Of a stretch of 64,000 bases of DNA, positions 10,648 to 20,810 are shown one piece after another. Each line of letters begins with the position of its first letter. Positions within the stretch are counted from its first letter, which is position 1. Source of the DNA: Chitinophaga filiformis (GTDB taxonomy: Bacteria; Bacteroidota; Bacteroidia; Chitinophagales; Chitinophagaceae); the NCBI RefSeq assembly GCF_023100805.1, contig NZ_CP095855.1:1715001-1779000 (forward strand). The letters run 5' to 3'. A model generated the notes under the pieces. That model was not told where the DNA came from and made no database searches. It saw only the letters and a program-made list of their open reading frames with translations. Both the position numbers and the translations under genes were made by a program.

Positions 10648-12033
10648 ATGCTAGGGAATAATCTTACAGGATACGATGATACGATAGTAGCATTGGCTAC
10701 AGCGCCCGGAATAGGAGCCATTGCAGTGATCCGCCTGAATGGGACAAAAGCTATCGATATCTGTAATAAATTGTTCCCGGCAAAAGACCTGCATCAGCAG
10801 CCCGGCCACACGCTTCATTTCGGATCTATAGTCGAAAACGGCCGCACTATCGATGAAGTAGTCGTAAGCCTTTATAAAGCGCCCCGTTCCTATACCGGGG
10901 AAGATATTGTTGAAATCTCCTGCCATGGTTCTCCCTATATCCAGCAACAGATCATCGACGCCTGTATTCATGCCGGGGCCAGAATGGCTAAGCCTGGCGA
11001 GTATACCATGCGGGCATTCCTCAACGGTAAACTGGACCTTACCCAGGCAGAATCTGTTGCAGACCTTATTGCCAGTAATTCTGCCGCCAGTCATCAGACT
11101 GCTATGCAGCAAATGAGAGGTGGATTTTCAAAGGAATTACATGCCCTCAGGGAGCAACTGATCAGTTTTTCTGCATTGATCGAGCTCGAACTTGATTTTA
11201 GCCAGGAAGACGTCGAGTTTGCCGACCGTACCCAATTGTACCGTTTGATCAATGAAGCAGGCGAAGTAGTGAAACACCTGGTAGATTCCTTCCGTATGGG
11301 CAACGTGATCAAGAACGGCGTTAATACCGCCATCGTGGGTAAGCCCAATGCCGGCAAATCTACATTGCTCAATACACTCCTGAATGAAAACAGGGCAATT
11401 GTCAGTGACATCGCAGGTACCACACGGGACACCATAGAAGAAGTACTGAATATACAGGGAGTGCTGTTCCGCCTTATTGATACGGCCGGTATCCGGGAAA
11501 GCGCTGATGTTATTGAGAGTATCGGGGTACAGAAAACAATGGAGAAGATCAGGGAAGCGGGTGTTGTGCTGTACCTGTTTGATGTAAATGAAACTTCGCT
11601 GGCCGACCTTCAGGCACAGGTCGCCATATTCGAACAGGAAGGCGTCAATTACCTGCTCATAGGCAATAAGACAGATATTGCAGGACAGCCCGCGGCAACC
11701 GCGAAATTTGCCGGCATAGCCGGCATTCTGTTCATTTCTGCCAGGCAACATGAACACATCCAGGAACTGAAAGACCGCCTTGTACAGAAAGTAATGAGCG
11801 GCGATATCAACACCGAAGACACTATCGTAACAAATGCACGCCATTATGCCGCCTTGCAGGAGGTACTGAAAGCCCTGCAGGACGTAAGGGCCGGATTAGA
11901 CAACCAGTTGCCCGGAGACTTGCTGGCACTTGATATCAGAAGATGCCTGCATTACCTTGGAGAGATCACCGGGCAGATCACGAACGAAGATCAGCTGGAT
12001 TTCATTTTTAGTAAGTTCTGTATCGGAAAGTAG
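10648..12033 (+). CDS. mnmE: tRNA uridine-5-carboxymethylaminomethyl(34) synthesis GTPase MnmE
   Basis: This 461-aa protein has the usual MnmE length. The N-terminal TrmE domain (about residues 1-125) begins DTIVALATAPGIGAIAVIRL. The inserted G domain has the P-loop GKPNAGKS at about 230-237, then AGTTRDTIEE, DTAG and NKTD. The protein ends FCIGK, the conserved C-terminal Cys motif needed for catalysis. With MnmG it modifies U34 of certain tRNAs in the cytoplasm. It is probably transcribed on its own, since a terminator precedes it. Confidence 0.97.
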   Translation: MLGNNLTGYDDTIVALATAPGIGAIAVIRLNGTKAIDICNKLFPAKDLHQQPGHTLHFGSIVENGRTIDEVVVSLYKAPRSYTGEDIVEISCHGSPYIQQQIIDACIHAGARMAKPGEYTMRAFLNGKLDLTQAESVADLIASNSAASHQTAMQQMRGGFSKELHALREQLISFSALIELELDFSQEDVEFADRTQLYRLINEAGEVVKHLVDSFRMGNVIKNGVNTAIVGKPNAGKSTLLNTLLNENRAIVSDIAGTTRDTIEEVLNIQGVLFRLIDTAGIRESADVIESIGVQKTMEKIREAGVVLYLFDVNETSLADLQAQVAIFEQEGVNYLLIGNKTDIAGQPAATAKFAGIAGILFISARQHEHIQELKDRLVQKVMSGDINTEDTIVTNARHYAALQEVLKALQDVRAGLDNQLPGDLLALDIRRCLHYLGEITGQITNEDQLDFIFSKFCIGK

Positions 12034-12131
12034 GACCGTAGATCTGGCATCAATAATCATAGAATTGGCGACAGCAGACTGCTCATGAACAAAGAACTTT
12101 GCCTTATCAAAAAAGGCAAAAATCTGAAAAC

Positions 12132-12854
12132 ATGAAACATGTATTGATAACTGGCGCCAACAAGGGTATTGGCTTTGAAGTTGCAAAACAAATGGCTCAG
12201 CTGGGGTATTATGTTTACCTCGGAAGCAGGGACGAACAGAACGGCCTTGCTGCCATCAATCAACTTAAGAACGAAGGGATCACCAATATAGCATTGCTGA
12301 AAATCGATGTATCAGATCTGGATTCGGTCAGGAATGCTGCTGCCATCCTTCAATCAAAAGTAGAAGCACTCGACATACTGATCAACAACGCGGCTATTGC
12401 CGGCCCGCAGCTACAGAACATATCGGCTTGCGATATTGCCACAATAAAAGAAACCTTCGATACCAACTATTTCGGTGCTATTCAAACCACGCAGTATTTC
12501 CTGCCCTTGTTAAAAAAGGCTCCCTTGCCGGTCATCGTCAATGTATCCAGTGAATTAGGCTCTCTCACTATGCAGACCAGCGAAGGCAGAAATCCTAACT
12601 GGGACAACTATTACCTGTATGGCACTACCAAGACTGCGCTGAATGCTTTTACGGTAAGCCTTGCAAATGAAATGCGTGGTACAAAATTCAAGATCAACAA
12701 TGTAACGCCGGGTTCTACCGCTACCGGCCTCAATAATTTCGCCGGAATCAAAACTGTAGCTGAAGGCGCCAAACCTATTGTACGATTAGCGACTATCGGT
12801 GAAGACGGACCTACAGGCAAGTTCTTTCGCCAGGAGGGTGAAGTACCCTGGTAG
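12132..12854 (+). CDS. Short-chain dehydrogenase/reductase (SDR), carbonyl-reductase-like
   Basis: The 240-aa protein has a Rossmann fold. It shows the cofactor motif TGANKGIG near residues 7-14, NNAAIAG in the middle, a catalytic Ser in NVSSELG and YGTTK as the YxxxK active site. The start is set at the ATG of MKHVLITGANKG because the frame upstream adds only a non-conserved lysine-rich extension. It is probably NADPH-dependent. The substrate is unknown. The AraC-type gene 72 bp downstream, on the same strand, is a plausible regulator. Confidence 0.9.
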   Translation: MKHVLITGANKGIGFEVAKQMAQLGYYVYLGSRDEQNGLAAINQLKNEGITNIALLKIDVSDLDSVRNAAAILQSKVEALDILINNAAIAGPQLQNISACDIATIKETFDTNYFGAIQTTQYFLPLLKKAPLPVIVNVSSELGSLTMQTSEGRNPNWDNYYLYGTTKTALNAFTVSLANEMRGTKFKINNVTPGSTATGLNNFAGIKTVAEGAKPIVRLATIGEDGPTGKFFRQEGEVPW

Positions 12855-12926
12855 AAGAGATGATATGACAACCCGCTAAAGACGTTGAAAGAATAATTAA
12901 ATTGCTGTCTTCAATTGCGCATTACA

Positions 12927-13838
12927 ATGAAAGAAGTGCGGAGATTAAAATCAATCACCGAGTTTCACCGTGTCAGAGGACTCCAGCCACCGGAGCATCC
13001 ATTGATCAGTGTAGTGAATTATGCAGACGTGAAACTTTATCCTGAGAATAATAATATCAATTGGGTACTTGATTTTTATTCTATTTCTCTGAAAAGAGAT
13101 CTGGCAGTAAAATTCAGGTACGGACAACAGCAATATGACTTTGATGAAGGCGTGATGTTCTTTATTGCACCGGGCCAGGTTTTTAATATAGAAGTACCAC
13201 GGGAACAACCGCAAAAATCCGGATGGATGTTACTGATCCATCCGGATTTTTTCTGGAATACCTCTTTGGCAAAAGGTATAAAACAATATGAGTTTTTTGG
13301 TTATGCCACAAACGAAGCCTTGTTTTTATCTGACAGGGAAGAAACAACGCTCAACAATATCATTGAGCATATCCGGCAGGAATATTACACCAACATTGAT
13401 AAATTCAGTCAGCAGATAATAATATCTCATGTTGAAGCGCTCCTGAATTATGCTGACAGATTTTACCACCGGCAGTTCATCACGAGGAAGATCAGTAATC
13501 ATCAGATCCTGGAAAAATTAGAGCAATTGCTTGATGCTTGCTTTAAAAGTGAAAACCTGGTTACCAATGGCATTCCAGGTGTTCAGTTTGTATCCGAAAA
13601 ACTGAATATTTCGCCCAATTATCTGACTGGTCTGCTTAAAACGCTTACCGGCCAGAGCACACAACAACATATACATAACAAGTTGATCGATGTGGCGAAA
13701 GAGCGGCTTTCAACAACCAATCTATCAGTCAACGAAATTGCCTATGAATTAGGCTTTGAACACCCTCAATCATTCAGAAAGTTTTTTAAGTCGAAAACAG
13801 AGATGTCTCCTTTGGCCTTCAGGGCCTCTTTTAGCTGA
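12927..13838 (+). CDS. AraC-family transcriptional regulator
   Basis: This protein of about 303 aa has an N-terminal cupin-like effector region (residues about 20-150) and a C-terminal AraC HTH domain with both helix-turn-helix units. The units are FVSEKLNISPNYLTGLLKTL and NEIAYELGFEHPQSFRKFFK, the second carrying the conserved GF..PQSFRKFFK signature. The ATG start at 12927 is preferred over an in-frame TTG at 12915. It lies beside the SDR gene on the same strand, an arrangement often seen where the regulator controls the oxidoreductase. Confidence 0.92.
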   Translation: MKEVRRLKSITEFHRVRGLQPPEHPLISVVNYADVKLYPENNNINWVLDFYSISLKRDLAVKFRYGQQQYDFDEGVMFFIAPGQVFNIEVPREQPQKSGWMLLIHPDFFWNTSLAKGIKQYEFFGYATNEALFLSDREETTLNNIIEHIRQEYYTNIDKFSQQIIISHVEALLNYADRFYHRQFITRKISNHQILEKLEQLLDACFKSENLVTNGIPGVQFVSEKLNISPNYLTGLLKTLTGQSTQQHIHNKLIDVAKERLSTTNLSVNEIAYELGFEHPQSFRKFFKSKTEMSPLAFRASFS

Positions 13839-14151
13839 CAGGCACTCACCTGCCAAGCCAATCTTCCCCCAAAGCCTGTTTGCTGATGGGCCTGTAACTC
13901 ATCCTGTTTCTCCCATGTTCCTATTGTTCACCGTTTCGTATTTTTATATTACAGACAGTACAATTTTCACGGCTGGCGACAAACGTTTTTTGAATACTTA
14001 TACTATCAGGAGGTATCTGCACGTTAGCATCTTTGGGGAGGTTTTTACTTACATTAGTATCGGATATAGATATGTTTTTTTTACATATTGAACCAATTCC
14101 ATTTTTCCTTGTTTGAAGAATATAATCAGTACTATATCATTCTGAAGGCCT
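13839..14151. other. Intergenic region before the NRPS-like gene
   Basis: No gene is supported in these 313 bp; the one frame that stays open overlaps the AraC gene out of frame and has no recognisable product. The region should carry the promoter for the NRPS-like/beta-lactamase pair, but I found no perfect TAnnTTTG element. Confidence 0.55.
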
Positions 14152-16797
14152 ATGTGGGATAGACAAGAGAAAATTGAACGCAATCCCATACTCATATCGG
14201 ACGACCATCGCAATTCAAATCCACTGGAATTACGTTCTTTACCAGAACTTATCCATGAAAAAGCGTCATTGTACCCCGATAAAGTAGCGTTACGCTTCAG
14301 GGATTACGCAATAACTTATCAGAAATTAAATAATTCCGTCAACCAATTCACAAGGCTGCTGGCCGATTACGGCATCAAACAAGGATGCATCGTCGGCCTG
14401 GCTGTCGACCGTTCTCCGGAAATGGTCATAGTCTTGCTGGCGATTATAAAATCAGGCGCTGCTTATGTTCCCCTCGATCCTGAATATCCCCAGGCACGGA
14501 TTGAGTTTATGCTGGAAGACACAAAGGCAGGTTTTCTCATCACCGAAGAAAAATATGGCAACCGGTTTCACTATGAAGGCAAGCTAATCCTGATGCAGGA
14601 TCTGCTCAGGCAGGTACAACAATATGCTACCTCCTCTCCGGAGATAGACATCGACATGGACAACCTGGTGTACATATTATTCACCTCCGGATCGACAGGA
14701 AAACCCAAAGGTGCACAGATCACACAACGGGGACTGGTGAATTTCCTGGTAGAAATGCAGTACGAACCTGGTCTGGATGAAAACGACCGTGTACTGGCGC
14801 TTACCACTATTTCTTTTGATATTTCAGGCCTTGAATTATACCTCCCGCTGATCACAGGGGCAGAGATCATTCTGACAGATGCACAAACCTCTAAGGATAC
14901 ACGGTTATTGATGGAGATCGTAAAAAAAGAGGAAGTAACTGTTATGCAGGCCACGCCGGCTACCTGGAGAATGATGCTGGAGTCGTGGGAAGAGAGGCTT
15001 CCGATAAAAGTACTGATCGGTGGTGAGGCATTGTCTAAAAGACTGGCAGAAAGACTACTGGAAAAGTGCGACTCTTTGTGGAATATGTATGGCCCTACCG
15101 AAACTACTGTATGGGCTACATACAAGCGGATATATGCCGATGATGAGATCATTACTGTCGGACGCCCTATATGCAACATGCATGTTTATATCCTGGATAC
15201 TTATCTAAAACCGGTGCCTGATGGTACTGTCGGCGAGATCTTTATGGGTGGCGTGGGAGTAGGGAAGGGCTATCTCAACAGGCCCCAGCTGACAGCAGAG
15301 CTCTTCATGGACGACCCTTTTTCAGATATTCCCGGCGCCCGCATGTACAAAACGGGTGACCTCGGCAGGATCGTAAACGGCGGAGAGATCCAATGCCTCG
15401 GTAGAATAGACCACCAGGTCAAGATCAGGGGCTACCGGATAGAATTGGGGGAAATTGAACATACCCTTGGTAAACAGAAAGGGATAAAGGACGTTGTTGT
15501 GCTGCCTAAAGACGAACGCCTGGTAGCCTATGTGGTGCTCGAAAAAGATCAACACCCGCGGTTCGCCCAATGGCAGCAGGCCCTGAGAACTACCCTGCCG
15601 GAATATATGATACCCAGCAACTTTGTGACACTACCCGCCTTCCCCTTATCTCCCAACGGTAAGGTAGACAGGAACGCGCTGGAAGCGATGAGGCAGGAGA
15701 TGGAAAAAGCGAACAGGGTATATATCGCTCCCCGTACTGAACAGGAAACACTGCTCGCTGATATATGGGCTGAGCTGTTGGAAGTGGACCAGGTAGGTAT
15801 CCGGGACGATTTCTTTGAACTGGGAGGCACATCTATCGTTGCCATGCAGATCATGGCCAGGCTGGAAAGAGAAACCGGAAAGCGCCTGCCGCTGGCCGGA
15901 TTGTTCACCGCCAATACGGTGGAAAAGCTTGCCAGGCAACTGGAGCTCGACGACCTGTCTATTTCCTGGGACCTGCTGGTACCTGTAAAGCCAACAGGTA
16001 ATAAACCACCCATCTTTATCGTCAATGGGCTGGACATGAATGTGCTCCTGTTCAATAACATAGCCCGCAACGTAGATCCCGACCAGCCCGTATACGGTTT
16101 TCAGTCGAAGGGGCTGAATGGAGTGGATGAGCCTTTTGAAACGCTGGAAGATATGGCGGCAGAGTACATTGCCGCATTACTGGAAAAAGGCTTTACGGAC
16201 AAGTACGCCCTGGCAGGATATTCATATGGGGGAATTGTAGCCTTCGAAATGGCCAGGCAATTACAAGCGATGGGCAAACAGGTGAAAATGCTGGCGATGT
16301 TTGATACCTATGCTTATAACAGGGGGCATTTCGAGACGGGATTGCCCAGGTATATCAGGAAAATAAAACGTCAGTTTCCCAAATTACTGTTTGTAACCGG
16401 TTCCCTGATGCGGCAGCCGATGGAGACGCTTCGCTATCAGCAGGCTTTTTTCCAGCGGAAATACAACGAGTTTGCCGTCTATATGGGACTGCAGAATCCG
16501 CAGCCTGTAGACAGTGCTGAAGACAAGATCAATGAAAAATATGAAGCGGCCTACCGTAAGTATCATATGCAGCCCTGCGATGCCTGTGTAATTGACCTGT
16601 TCCGCGTAGATACCCGCCTGTATTTCCTCGATGATCCGATCTACCTGGGATGGAAACCTTACGCATTGAAAGGTCTTGTTGTGCACAATGTGAAAGGAAA
16701 CCACAAGACATTCCTGATGCCTCCCAATGATAAAGATTTTGCTATCTTGCTGCAGCAATTGCTTGACAAGCGAATGAAACCGGACGCCGATACTTAA
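14152..16797 (+). CDS. NRPS-like A-T-TE synthetase (adenylation, carrier, thioesterase)
   Basis: This 881-aa protein has an adenylation domain (about residues 30-515; A3 motif LFTSGSTGKPKG near 177, YGPTETT near 320, NGKVDR near 505). A peptidyl carrier domain follows (about 525-600, Ser near 560 in FFELGGTS), then a type I thioesterase (about 615-875, Ser near 690 in GYSYGG, a downstream FDTYAY Asp and GNHKTF His). There is no condensation domain. Aligning by eye to PheA, the specificity positions read roughly D-I-L-Q-I-G-M-V-W-K, close to published glycine-type codes. It may therefore load a small amino acid and release it, possibly as an ester, amide or dimer. The substrate is inferred only. 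A beta-lactamase gene follows after 13 bp. Confidence 0.9.
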   Translation: MWDRQEKIERNPILISDDHRNSNPLELRSLPELIHEKASLYPDKVALRFRDYAITYQKLNNSVNQFTRLLADYGIKQGCIVGLAVDRSPEMVIVLLAIIKSGAAYVPLDPEYPQARIEFMLEDTKAGFLITEEKYGNRFHYEGKLILMQDLLRQVQQYATSSPEIDIDMDNLVYILFTSGSTGKPKGAQITQRGLVNFLVEMQYEPGLDENDRVLALTTISFDISGLELYLPLITGAEIILTDAQTSKDTRLLMEIVKKEEVTVMQATPATWRMMLESWEERLPIKVLIGGEALSKRLAERLLEKCDSLWNMYGPTETTVWATYKRIYADDEIITVGRPICNMHVYILDTYLKPVPDGTVGEIFMGGVGVGKGYLNRPQLTAELFMDDPFSDIPGARMYKTGDLGRIVNGGEIQCLGRIDHQVKIRGYRIELGEIEHTLGKQKGIKDVVVLPKDERLVAYVVLEKDQHPRFAQWQQALRTTLPEYMIPSNFVTLPAFPLSPNGKVDRNALEAMRQEMEKANRVYIAPRTEQETLLADIWAELLEVDQVGIRDDFFELGGTSIVAMQIMARLERETGKRLPLAGLFTANTVEKLARQLELDDLSISWDLLVPVKPTGNKPPIFIVNGLDMNVLLFNNIARNVDPDQPVYGFQSKGLNGVDEPFETLEDMAAEYIAALLEKGFTDKYALAGYSYGGIVAFEMARQLQAMGKQVKMLAMFDTYAYNRGHFETGLPRYIRKIKRQFPKLLFVTGSLMRQPMETLRYQQAFFQRKYNEFAVYMGLQNPQPVDSAEDKINEKYEAAYRKYHMQPCDACVIDLFRVDTRLYFLDDPIYLGWKPYALKGLVVHNVKGNHKTFLMPPNDKDFAILLQQLLDKRMKPDADT

Positions 16798-16810
16798 AGT
16801 AACAACCCAA

Positions 16811-17701
16811 ATGAGGAATCGTATTTTATCCGGCAGTATAATACTGCCTTTTTTATTGCTTACGCTTCATAGCAATGCACAGAAAAAAGCCGACAGAAAA
16901 AAGATCCATGAAATAGCAAAGACTGTCAAAGGCCATGTGGGAATGGCCATGATGTTGCTGGAAGATGGTGATACGATTACCCTGAATGGGAACGACCGAT
17001 TCCCAATGCAGAGTGTATACAAGCTTCCCCTGGCAATAGCTGTACTCAACCAGGTCGATAAGGGTAAGTGCTCTCTCGACCAGGTCATCCATATTCGTAA
17101 ACAAGACCTGTTGCCTGAAACGTGGAGCCCTATCCGTGAGAAATTCTCGGAAGGCACCGATATGAAACTGAGGGATATCCTGGCTTATACGGTATCTCAA
17201 TCCGATAATAATGGATGCGATATATTATTCCGCCTCGCAGGAGGTACGGCCTATGTGGAGAACTATATTCACAGCCTTGGCGTAGACAGTATCGCGATCA
17301 GGGCTACAGAAGAAGAGGCCTCAAAGGCATGGAAAATACAATATACCAACTGGGCATCGCCACTGGCCATGTTACAACTATTAAAGGGTGTGCACACCGG
17401 CCGGTATTTGTCAAAACCGAGCAATGACTTTCTCCTGAAGATCATGCAGGAAACAACCACAGGTCCCGGAAGAATAAGAGGATTACTTCCTAAAGGTGCT
17501 GTAGTTGCACATAAAACGGGCACTTCCGAAACAAATGCAAATGGTTTGACCGCAGCTACAAATGACGTAGGGATTGTAACCTTACCTAACGGGAAGCACT
17601 ACGCTATCGCTGTTTTCGTCAGCGATACCAAAGCAGATGCTACTGCCCGTGAGGCCGTTATTGCAAAGCTGACCCGCTTGTTCTGGAACGCTGCTAAATA
17701 A
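16811..17701 (+). CDS. bla: Class A beta-lactamase (subclass A2-like)
   Basis: This 296-aa protein has a signal peptide ending near HSNAQ, so it is periplasmic. The serine-hydrolase motifs are all present: SVYK (about 68-71), SDN in SQSDNNGCD (about 130), a Glu-rich omega-loop segment TEEEASKAW, and KTGTSE (about 235). The omega-loop and following IQYTNWASPLAM resemble the CfxA/CblA/PER branch (A2) found in Bacteroidota. It probably hydrolyses beta-lactams. It starts 13 bp after the NRPS-like gene and is likely co-transcribed. Its 3' end overlaps the convergent lanB by 8 bp. Confidence 0.94.
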   Translation: MRNRILSGSIILPFLLLTLHSNAQKKADRKKIHEIAKTVKGHVGMAMMLLEDGDTITLNGNDRFPMQSVYKLPLAIAVLNQVDKGKCSLDQVIHIRKQDLLPETWSPIREKFSEGTDMKLRDILAYTVSQSDNNGCDILFRLAGGTAYVENYIHSLGVDSIAIRATEEEASKAWKIQYTNWASPLAMLQLLKGVHTGRYLSKPSNDFLLKIMQETTTGPGRIRGLLPKGAVVAHKTGTSETNANGLTAATNDVGIVTLPNGKHYAIAVFVSDTKADATAREAVIAKLTRLFWNAAK

Positions 17702-20700
17702 GCTGTTTCTTTTGCATGGCCACCCGGGATTCATAATATTTATTCAGGAAATGATAAATGACGAGTTCCTGTTTCCTTTGGTTGGATAGTAATATCCTGT
17801 TAAGGAACATGTGAATATAGCTGCCCATAAGGTGATCCCATCTCCCCGCGTGTGCGTTCCTGATCGCCTGCCGGATGCGGGATGACCTTATACTAAACAA
17901 TGAAATAGCATCTTCTATCTCATTGCCTGCATCCTGCGCCGGATCCAGGAAACTGCTGATCTGGCGCATATATTTCCGGTAGCTGCTGTTTAACTGTGTC
18001 TGCAATGCCTGTTCGCCGCCAAACTCCTGGAAGAAATGATATTGCAGCCTTTTCAGGAAAGCCGATTTTTCCTGTAGCGAATAAGCAAAATCTTCCAGCA
18101 ACATATCTACTCCCCGTAAGGCTATCAGCCACCTGTAATTTTCACCTTCTTCCCCTTCCAGCAGGTCAATGCACCCTGCTACAGCCTCACTGTCATAATA
18201 GAAAATACGCTCACTCAGTTCCATGGTAGCAGCTCCGTAGCGTTCTATTTCCCGGATATAGGTGTCGGTCTGTATCTTATGAATAAGCCCGGGATCCACC
18301 TCCCTTGAAATGATGCCATAAAGCTCGGAAAGTACCGTCTTCCAGAAGTTTTTGTCTGTTGCATGATGGAAACGTACCCTGATATGATCATCTGGATCGG
18401 TATAACGGATAAAGAACCATTGGTCTATAACGCGCTTGGCACAGAGGTCTTCTACCAGTGGCTTGATCACCGTTTTCAGGACCTTCTCTGTTGTATTGAT
18501 GCCCGCATATATTTTTACGTATAGCCACTCGCTGCCCGGGGCGAAGTGCCGCTGTGGCAGCGGGGAAACTGCTGCAGGTACTATAGCGGCAGCCTGTTTG
18601 ACCGTACTGCTTTTGAAAGGAATGATCAATTCGTTCGTGAACCGTCCTCCGGGGCCTGTGATCCAGCACTGATCCGGCGTCTGCAATATTTCCTGTAAGG
18701 TGATCTCTTCTTTTTTCAGCAGCGTAGTTACCAGCAGATGCACACAGGATTCATTGTCCAGGTCAATAAACAGTTCGTTATCTCCCGAAGTGATAGATAC
18801 ATACCTGGGTAAACGCAATGTTTGCCTGATATCCTGGAAGATGCTGAAATGTTCCTGCGCACGCGCATGCTTTACCAATGCGGGATAATCTTTCTTGTGT
18901 ACTGCCCAGGTACATTTTTGCAGGATGAACTTTTTATACCGCACCCGTGGCAGGAAGGGGGCTGCAACAGGCAGATTCCATTGCCAGCCGGTAGCGTGAT
19001 GTAATTGCTGGAATTGCAGATCGCACAGGAACTTGTACATAGGCAGGCTACCCATGCTGAAGTTATGGGCAGTGCTCAGGCGGGGCATGACCCGTTTATT
19101 GAACCTGCGGGATCGCAGTACGACTGCATTATTTTCTATCCTTACCATCAGGTCTGTTACCGGTATCTGATGATCTGCCGCTACGCTGCCATTGCCGAGG
19201 TAGACAATTTCGTAGTCTCTCAGCTGTGGCCGCAGCAGGATATTCCCTGTTCTTGCTTCCGGCAGGTGAATGATCTCAGCGTAGATCACATCAGGGTTGT
19301 GCTGTGCTTCTTCCACAAGGCACTCCCTTACCTTTTCTTTCAGCAGGTCATCGCCATGACAGAACCTTCCCAGCAGGTTGGCGGCAGAAGGTCCGCCGCA
19401 GGAACTGAAATCAAACAGGTAGTCCCCATTGTCTATTGCCTGCGCACTTTCGCTGACAATACTCCCCATGACATAAAAGCTGTCGGGAATGGGCGCTTCA
19501 TTGCCAGTAGCAAGATGGTCTATATCCGCATCTGTTAACGTTATCTCCATCTGCTGTTGCTGCAGGCATTCCATGTACCGCTTCAGCTGGAATTGCCGCA
19601 TCTCATTCCAGGAGATGCTCTCCTGGCCTTTACTGTTTTTTATAACAATATCGTCCAGCAGGGGCGCATAGGCGGAATAATGACTGGTATAAGCGCCATA
19701 GCCGATACCGGTTTCCGTATCCAGGGCAATGGCCAGTGGTATTTCCTGCTCCTCGTATCGCTCCCGGAAACTCTTTATGAAGTTTTGCAGATCACCGGTC
19801 CGCTCCGGCGCCGGTAGTTTCCATAAGGCCGTCACCTGTTCCTGTATCTCTGTAACTACCTGCTGGCTGATCGTGTTGGCAGATGTGGCAAGGAAAAGGT
19901 CCGTCTGTACCAGGTCTTTATTGTTGGTATCCGGCAGTAATTGCCTGACAAGCGTATGTGTTTGCAGGTATTTGTCAATGCCGGTAGCAGGCATGCCGAG
20001 TAAGTGCTGAATGGCCGACAATGTATCATGAATGCCTTCCGTATGTTGCAGTTCTCCCAGTCTCCTCACCAGTATACGAAAGAATTCTTCACCAGTGATA
20101 GTAGGTTCCAGTTCGCTGATCAGCAGCTGGCTTTCTATGAGTTCCAGTATGAACTCCCGGGCTTCCTCCTGCGAAATCTCGTCCTGGGTCAGGTATGCAG
20201 AAAGCTCCCCGATAGTGGCACCCCTGCCTGCCTTTTCCAGCACCTGCTCCAGGTATACAGAGTAGTTGACAGCAGTAAGGTCATACTGCCGGAATTTGTT
20301 TTTAACGGTGAATGCTGCGTACCTGTACGTATCGCCCGTTCTATAAACAGAGTTGTTGGGAAAATAGTGCAGTTGCTCCTGGACGGCCGGTATCTGTGCA
20401 ATCTTCTCGGCCAGTTCGGCTACGTAGTTCATGTCCAGCCGGCAGTATTTCCGGTGTTGTTGGAGGGCTTCCAGGTGAATAGCAGTAGCCTGACCGAAAG
20501 CACCCGTTGCACAGCCGGCAAACAGGCCATATGGCGTACAACGGCTGCTCATGCGGAGCAGATACCGGAACAGCGACAATACCAGCTTATTGACGTCCTT
20601 TTCGGCCGTCAGCAATTCCTGTTGCCATTTCCGCAATTCATTGCTCAGCTCCGGCGACGCGATATAGATTGCTTCCGCCAGGTAAGGGTCCGTAAATGTC

Positions 20701-20810
20701 TGTTTGATCTCGTCGGCCAGTGCGGCATATGGAAGCTGTAAAAAGCGGGTTAAAAAATCTACCGGCAGCAGGGGAGACCTGAGCAGGTAAAAGCCTTTAT
20801 TGGTCATCAT
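17694..20810 (-). CDS. Class I lanthipeptide dehydratase LanB (full length, with C-terminal elimination domain)
   Basis: At 1038 aa this is the size of single-chain LanB enzymes such as NisB. The N-terminal glutamylation domain shows RMSSRCTPYGLFAGCATG (about residues 90-108) and RSRRFNKRVMPRLSTAHNF (about 570). The C-terminal thiopeptide-type/SpaB_C elimination domain starts near residue 755, with WLYVKIYAG and WFFIRYTDPDDHIRVRFH. LanB dehydrates Ser and Thr of a precursor, using glutamyl-tRNA. The start is fixed by MMTNKGFYLLRSPLLP. It is divergent from the precursor and lanC genes, with a 240-bp shared intergenic region. As I recall, the pinensin pathway of Chitinophaga uses a split LanB; here both halves are in one chain. 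Confidence 0.95.
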   Translation of the reverse strand: MMTNKGFYLLRSPLLPVDFLTRFLQLPYAALADEIKQTFTDPYLAEAIYIASPELSNELRKWQQELLTAEKDVNKLVLSLFRYLLRMSSRCTPYGLFAGCATGAFGQATAIHLEALQQHRKYCRLDMNYVAELAEKIAQIPAVQEQLHYFPNNSVYRTGDTYRYAAFTVKNKFRQYDLTAVNYSVYLEQVLEKAGRGATIGELSAYLTQDEISQEEAREFILELIESQLLISELEPTITGEEFFRILVRRLGELQHTEGIHDTLSAIQHLLGMPATGIDKYLQTHTLVRQLLPDTNNKDLVQTDLFLATSANTISQQVVTEIQEQVTALWKLPAPERTGDLQNFIKSFRERYEEQEIPLAIALDTETGIGYGAYTSHYSAYAPLLDDIVIKNSKGQESISWNEMRQFQLKRYMECLQQQQMEITLTDADIDHLATGNEAPIPDSFYVMGSIVSESAQAIDNGDYLFDFSSCGGPSAANLLGRFCHGDDLLKEKVRECLVEEAQHNPDVIYAEIIHLPEARTGNILLRPQLRDYEIVYLGNGSVAADHQIPVTDLMVRIENNAVVLRSRRFNKRVMPRLSTAHNFSMGSLPMYKFLCDLQFQQLHHATGWQWNLPVAAPFLPRVRYKKFILQKCTWAVHKKDYPALVKHARAQEHFSIFQDIRQTLRLPRYVSITSGDNELFIDLDNESCVHLLVTTLLKKEEITLQEILQTPDQCWITGPGGRFTNELIIPFKSSTVKQAAAIVPAAVSPLPQRHFAPGSEWLYVKIYAGINTTEKVLKTVIKPLVEDLCAKRVIDQWFFIRYTDPDDHIRVRFHHATDKNFWKTVLSELYGIISREVDPGLIHKIQTDTYIREIERYGAATMELSERIFYYDSEAVAGCIDLLEGEEGENYRWLIALRGVDMLLEDFAYSLQEKSAFLKRLQYHFFQEFGGEQALQTQLNSSYRKYMRQISSFLDPAQDAGNEIEDAISLFSIRSSRIRQAIRNAHAGRWDHLMGSYIHMFLNRILLSNQRKQELVIYHFLNKYYESRVAMQKKQLI

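Noticed and set aside
13756..14091. A 111-codon plus-strand frame after the AraC gene
   Set aside because: It overlaps the AraC C-terminus out of frame and has no plausible homology or composition.
14152..16797. A complete NRPS assembly line or siderophore locus
   Set aside because: The protein has one A domain, one carrier and one TE, with no condensation domain and no iron-transport gene beside it.
19005..20741. Long antisense frames (177 and 245 codons) within lanB
   Set aside because: The minus-strand LanB protein has strong conserved motifs throughout, so these antisense frames are byproducts of its codon composition.
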